Source: Symbiodinium natans
Lineage: Eukaryota > Sar > Dinophyceae > Suessiales > Symbiodiniaceae
Length of the DNA: 30,000 nt
Reading direction: 5' to 3'
Assembly: GCA_905221605.1 (NCBI GenBank)
Contig: CAJNDS010002344.1
Location: 187,501 to 217,500 of the forward strand
Both the position numbers and the translations under genes were made by a program. Shown piece after piece: positions 27,230-30,000 of this stretch. Within the stretch, counting starts at the first letter, position 1. The number at the start of each line of letters is the position of its first letter. The notes beneath the pieces were generated by a model, which saw only the letters and a list, made by a program, of their open reading frames with translations, ran no database searches and had not been told where the DNA came from.

Positions 27230-29789
27230 ATGATGCACATCAGCATGCTTTCAGGGGAAGAGCTGACGCAAATACCCGTGGAGGAGCTGAGTGACGTGGC
27301 TGCGCTGAAGCGGCGCTTGAACCAGGCGCACGGCTTGCCACCGCGATTCCGGCAGAGGCTCCTCTTCCAAGGCAACCCTTTGGATGATGCCACCAAGCTG
27401 AGCTCCCCCATGAACCTGGAGATCGTTCTGCTCACCTTCGTGGGCGCATCCCAGAACCTTGGGGACGAAATGAACCCTAAAAGGGTTTATGGTTCATATG
27501 ACCTTAATAAGAATTATAGTAGTACAGGGTATTGTGGTCCCAATTTTAAGGTTCGTTTTGTCCCTAAGGAAGGAGGCAGATAGCCTCGCAGCCGCCGCTG
27601 GCAACGGCTCGGTGGCCGAGGCGGGTGTTTCAACAATAGCAAGGCCTCCGATGTAGGATTAACAAGAACACAGTGCCAGAAACCACCCGAACTCCCAGAT
27701 CGTAGCTGCAATGGGCAGCGCCAATTTCCTGCCAAGCCCTAAACCCTGAACCAGCTAAAGATGCTGCTCAGGGCGACATGCACGGTCCCCTGATAGCTCG
27801 AGAGCCCGCAGTAAATAGAGCTTGTGACACGAGAAACTGCCTGGAGACAAGGTACCCTATAGCCCCCCTATATATACCCTTTAAGGGATTATATAGGGTA
27901 CCTTATGCCCTCATTCCCTACAAACCAACGGTATGTGGCAGACAAGGTTGAGTCCATTCTACTGCTCCCCCAAGACCCTAACCTCGTCGACGGGGATGGC
28001 ATCCGGCCGCTGTCTTGGGCAGCTCGAAGGGGGCACCTTAGGGAGAGTTGGGAACAACTTTTAATTTTTGGGTACTATACTTCCAAAGAAAGAGCTACTT
28101 GGCAATAATTTATATTTTGGCGAGTATAGTTTCTAAGAAACAGCTACGATTTTTTTTTGCCAGGGTTCCAAGTTCAGCATAGGCATGCTGGCATCGTCCA
28201 GCTGCTCCTGGAGGCTGGAGCCCACAAGGACCTGGCCGACGATGACGGCAACTCCCCCCTGACATGGGCGTCTGGAGACTTAGTAGGGGCAGTGGTACCC
28301 TTTTCCTTTTTTTTGGTTCAGGGTTTAGGGTTTAGGGTTTAGGGTTTAGGGTTTAGCGATTTAGGGTTTAGGGTTTAGGGTATTGAGGTGCATGGTAGCC
28401 CAGTGGCACCCTTTACCCTTTTTGGGTTCAAGGTTCCCTTATAAAGTAACCAACCCCAAAAGGGTGCCCTTATCATCATATGGTTACTGGGCTACTAAGG
28501 AGAAGGCCATGTTGAAGTGACCAGGTTGCTCTTAGATGCCGGCGCGGATACGGACGTGGCCACGAACACCGGGGCCACCGCGCTGATCGCGGCCTGCAGC
28601 CAAGGCCACACGAAAGTTGCGACTTTGCTGCTGCAGGCTGGTGCCGATCAGGATCTGGCTGACGAGAGCGGCACCACGGCTCTCATGTTTGCGTCCTACT
28701 TCGGCTACGCTTCCGTCGTGCGCTCGTTGTTGGAGGCCAATGCCAACACGGACTTGACCGACAACGATGGCGACACGGCTCTTTTGACGGCATGCTTCGA
28801 GGGCCATGCCGAAGTTGTTCAGCTGTTGCTGGCGGCCTGTGCCAACACGGACTTGGCCGGCAGTGACGGCTCCACTCCTTATCTTGCTGCATCTAAGCGC
28901 CAGCATTTGGAAATTGTGACCTTGCTGCTGGCAGCAGATGATGCCAAGAAGATCTTGAAGCAATCGGCCAACAGTGATGGTTCCGAAGGTTCCTTCGCGG
29001 CTGACAATGAGACTCGCAGCCATATCTTTGACGACGACAGCGCTTTAGCTGCGATGTGCGCAGCTGACCAAAACCAGTCTGAGAACGACGGATTCGACAC
29101 CGACAGCACCACTTCGCTGATGACAGCATGTGGCCAGCACACTAGCTGGCATAGGAGGCAGGCGTCGGAAAACCACGGCATTGACAGCGACTCGATCACC
29201 CCCGCGACGTTCGCATCTGAACAAAGCCATGGTGCCCCTCGAAGCGATGTATCTGACAATGGTGGCTTGGAGAGCCTTGCTAGCCCAACGGGTACCCTTT
29301 TCCCGTTTTTTGGTTCAAGTTTCCCTTTTAAAGAAACCAACCCCAAAAAGGGTGTCCTTCTTAGCATATGGCTGCTGGCTACCCAGGAGCCAGGGCACCT
29401 GGTCTCTGATACAATCATCTTCTTTGTCGGCCCGTAGCGTTGCCAGCAACGAGAGGCAGGTGGCTGACGATGGCAATGCCAGCAGCGGCATCCCATCTTT
29501 CATGTCTACGTCGACGTCCGTCCACAGACAACCTGAACGCAAAAAGGAGGTATCCGAAAATGATTGCCTTGACAGTGACGGCGCCAGGTTGCTGGGACAC
29601 AAAGCCAGCCGCTCCTTGATGACCGACCATGTCTTTGCCAGCACCAAGGCTTGCATGGAAGCTTCTCACCACAGCTTCTCCGAATTTCAAGAGGAGGTGC
29701 CTGAGAACGACGATGGCTTCGTCACTTCTTTCCTGAACACGCTGATGAACGCCTTTCAGACTTGTTGTGGTCCTCGAGTTACCCACTGA
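27230..29789 (+). CDS. Ubiquitin-like + ankyrin-repeat protein, six exons, complete
   Basis: Exons 27230-27463, 27573-27620, 27947-28032, 28183-28274, 28500-29278 and 29394-29789 (TGA) join in frame to 544 codons plus stop. Residues 1-75 form a ubiquitin-like fold (SGEELTQIPVEELSD, FRQRLLFQGNPLDD, LEIVLLTF). Residues 95-109 precede six 33-residue ankyrin repeats at about 110-307, with cores such as RPLSWAARRGHAGIVQLLLEA and ATALIAACSQGHTKVATLLL. The last third is acidic and Ser-rich and repeats SENDGFDTDS-like motifs. No glycine-glycine processing end or other catalytic domain is seen, so it is likely a protein-interaction adaptor (inference). Of two in-frame ATGs (27230, 27233) the first is used. 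Donors are GA (27464, 28275) and GC (27621, 28033, 29279). The final join (29278/29394) is the least certain. Such fusions are numerous in Symbiodinium genomes. Confidence 0.85.
27457..27569. mobile_element. Short inverted-repeat (introner-like) element making up intron 1 of the ankyrin gene
   Basis: The left end CCTTGGGGACGAAATGAACC pairs with the right end, whose reverse complement begins CCTTAGGGACAAAACGAACC; about 28 bases match with few differences. The intron runs from GA at 27464 to AAG at 27572, so intron and element nearly coincide. Confidence 0.65.
27848..27930. repeat. Family B inverted-repeat relic in intron 2 of the ankyrin gene
   Basis: GGTACCCTATAG...CCCTTTAAGGGATTATATAGGGTACC is self-complementary, and the right end CCCTCATTCCCTACAAACC matches the family B terminus. 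The left terminus is not evident. Confidence 0.55.
28033..28182. repeat. Ankyrin intron 3 with two imperfect tandem units
   Basis: ATTTTTGGGTACTATACTTC with AAAGAAAGAGCTAC (about 28062-28099) is echoed by ATTTTGGCGAGTATAGTTTC with TAAGAAACAGCTAC (about 28113-28147). No telomere-type repeat is present in this intron. Confidence 0.5.
28275..28499. mobile_element. Ankyrin intron 4: inverted-repeat element, partial second copy and TTTAGGG tract
   Basis: A complete copy spans 28396-28494, with TAGCCCAGTGGCACCCTTT at the left and AAAGGGTGCCC...ACTGGGCTA at the right. Upstream at 28283-28318 a left arm of the same family (GGGGCAGTGGTACCCTTTTCC) leads into (TTTAGGG)n at 28320-28380. The intron is flanked by GGAGA at 28274-28278 and 28499-28503. 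Confidence 0.65.
29279..29393. mobile_element. Ankyrin intron 5: third copy of the same inverted-repeat element
   Basis: CTAGCCCAACGGGTACCCTTT...GGTTCAAG at the left and AACCAACCCCAAAAAGGGTG...GGCTACCCAGG at the right resemble the element at 28396-28494. It lies between two coding stretches in different frames, which supports its being an intron. Confidence 0.6.
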
Positions 29790-30000
29790 ACCATGTGGGG
29801 GTTTACGAAAATAGGGGGCCTTAAAATACACCCCCAAATAGTAGGACTCCGTTACAATACGGACCCCAAGAAGGTACCCCGAAAACCGGAAACCACCTTG
29901 TTGACCCATTGTTTCAAAGGTTTCCCACCCGCCTCAAGTCTAAGACTATGCGGCGGGCGAATTCAGCGTCGCAACCGGTCAGCAACAGGGTTGCAACGCG
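29790..30000. other. 3' flank of the ankyrin gene
   Basis: 29798-29850 reads GGGGGTTTACGAAAATAGGGG...TACACCCCCAAATAG, a short imperfect inverted repeat resembling family C. No telomere-type repeats and no coding sequence were recognised up to the window edge. Confidence 0.45.

Noticed and set aside
28450-28500. Coding continuation of the ankyrin gene through intron 4
   Set aside because: The stretch is part of an inverted-repeat element, and the ankyrin spacing is restored only by removing it.
28532-29496. Long minus-strand frames opposite the ankyrin exons
   Set aside because: They are shadows of the GC-biased ankyrin coding sequence, whose plus-strand frame has clear 33-residue repeats.

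Overview
The window reads as nuclear DNA of a dinoflagellate, most likely Symbiodiniaceae-like (inference). The evidence is: interspersed (TTTAGGG)n/(CCCTAAA)n tracts in both orientations; coding sequence cut into very small exons (about 10-80 bases) in large introns; many GC and a few GA 5' splice donors next to AG|G acceptors; several inverted-repeat (MITE/introner-like) families; and a ubiquitin-like/ankyrin fusion protein of a kind common in Symbiodinium. No rRNA, tRNA, CRISPR array or prokaryotic gene organisation was seen. Most open reading frames here are accidental, because the TTTAGGG repeat is open in several frames. The genes below were assembled by hand from short exons, using splice signals, frame compatibility, codon bias and family knowledge.

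Layout, all on the plus strand. (1) 255-9237: the 3' part of a fructose-1,6-bisphosphatase gene (ten exons, about 185 C-terminal residues); its 5' part lies upstream of the window. This is the firmest functional call. (2) 9238-11566: spacer with telomere-type tracts, two inverted-repeat elements and a few unassigned coding-like fragments. (3) 11567-18531: a gene for an unrecognised, cysteine-containing secreted or luminal protein of about 319 residues, with a signal peptide and about 18 short exons. (4) About 19322-22728: a chain of coding-like exons ending at a stop at 22726, product unknown. (5) About 23719-26881: a second, weaker chain ending at 26879-26881, product unknown. (6) 27230-29789: a complete ubiquitin-like + ankyrin-repeat gene in six exons, coding for 544 residues.

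The introns hold the most striking material. Nearly every intron of the first two genes contains a telomere-type tract, sometimes nested inside an inverted-repeat element. Several introns are bounded by short direct repeats, and in the ankyrin gene introns coincide with short inverted-repeat elements. This suggests intron gain by introner-like elements, with telomere-type repeats spreading within introns. The genes have no evident functional link; the head-to-tail order fits unidirectional dinoflagellate gene arrays with spliced-leader trans-splicing.
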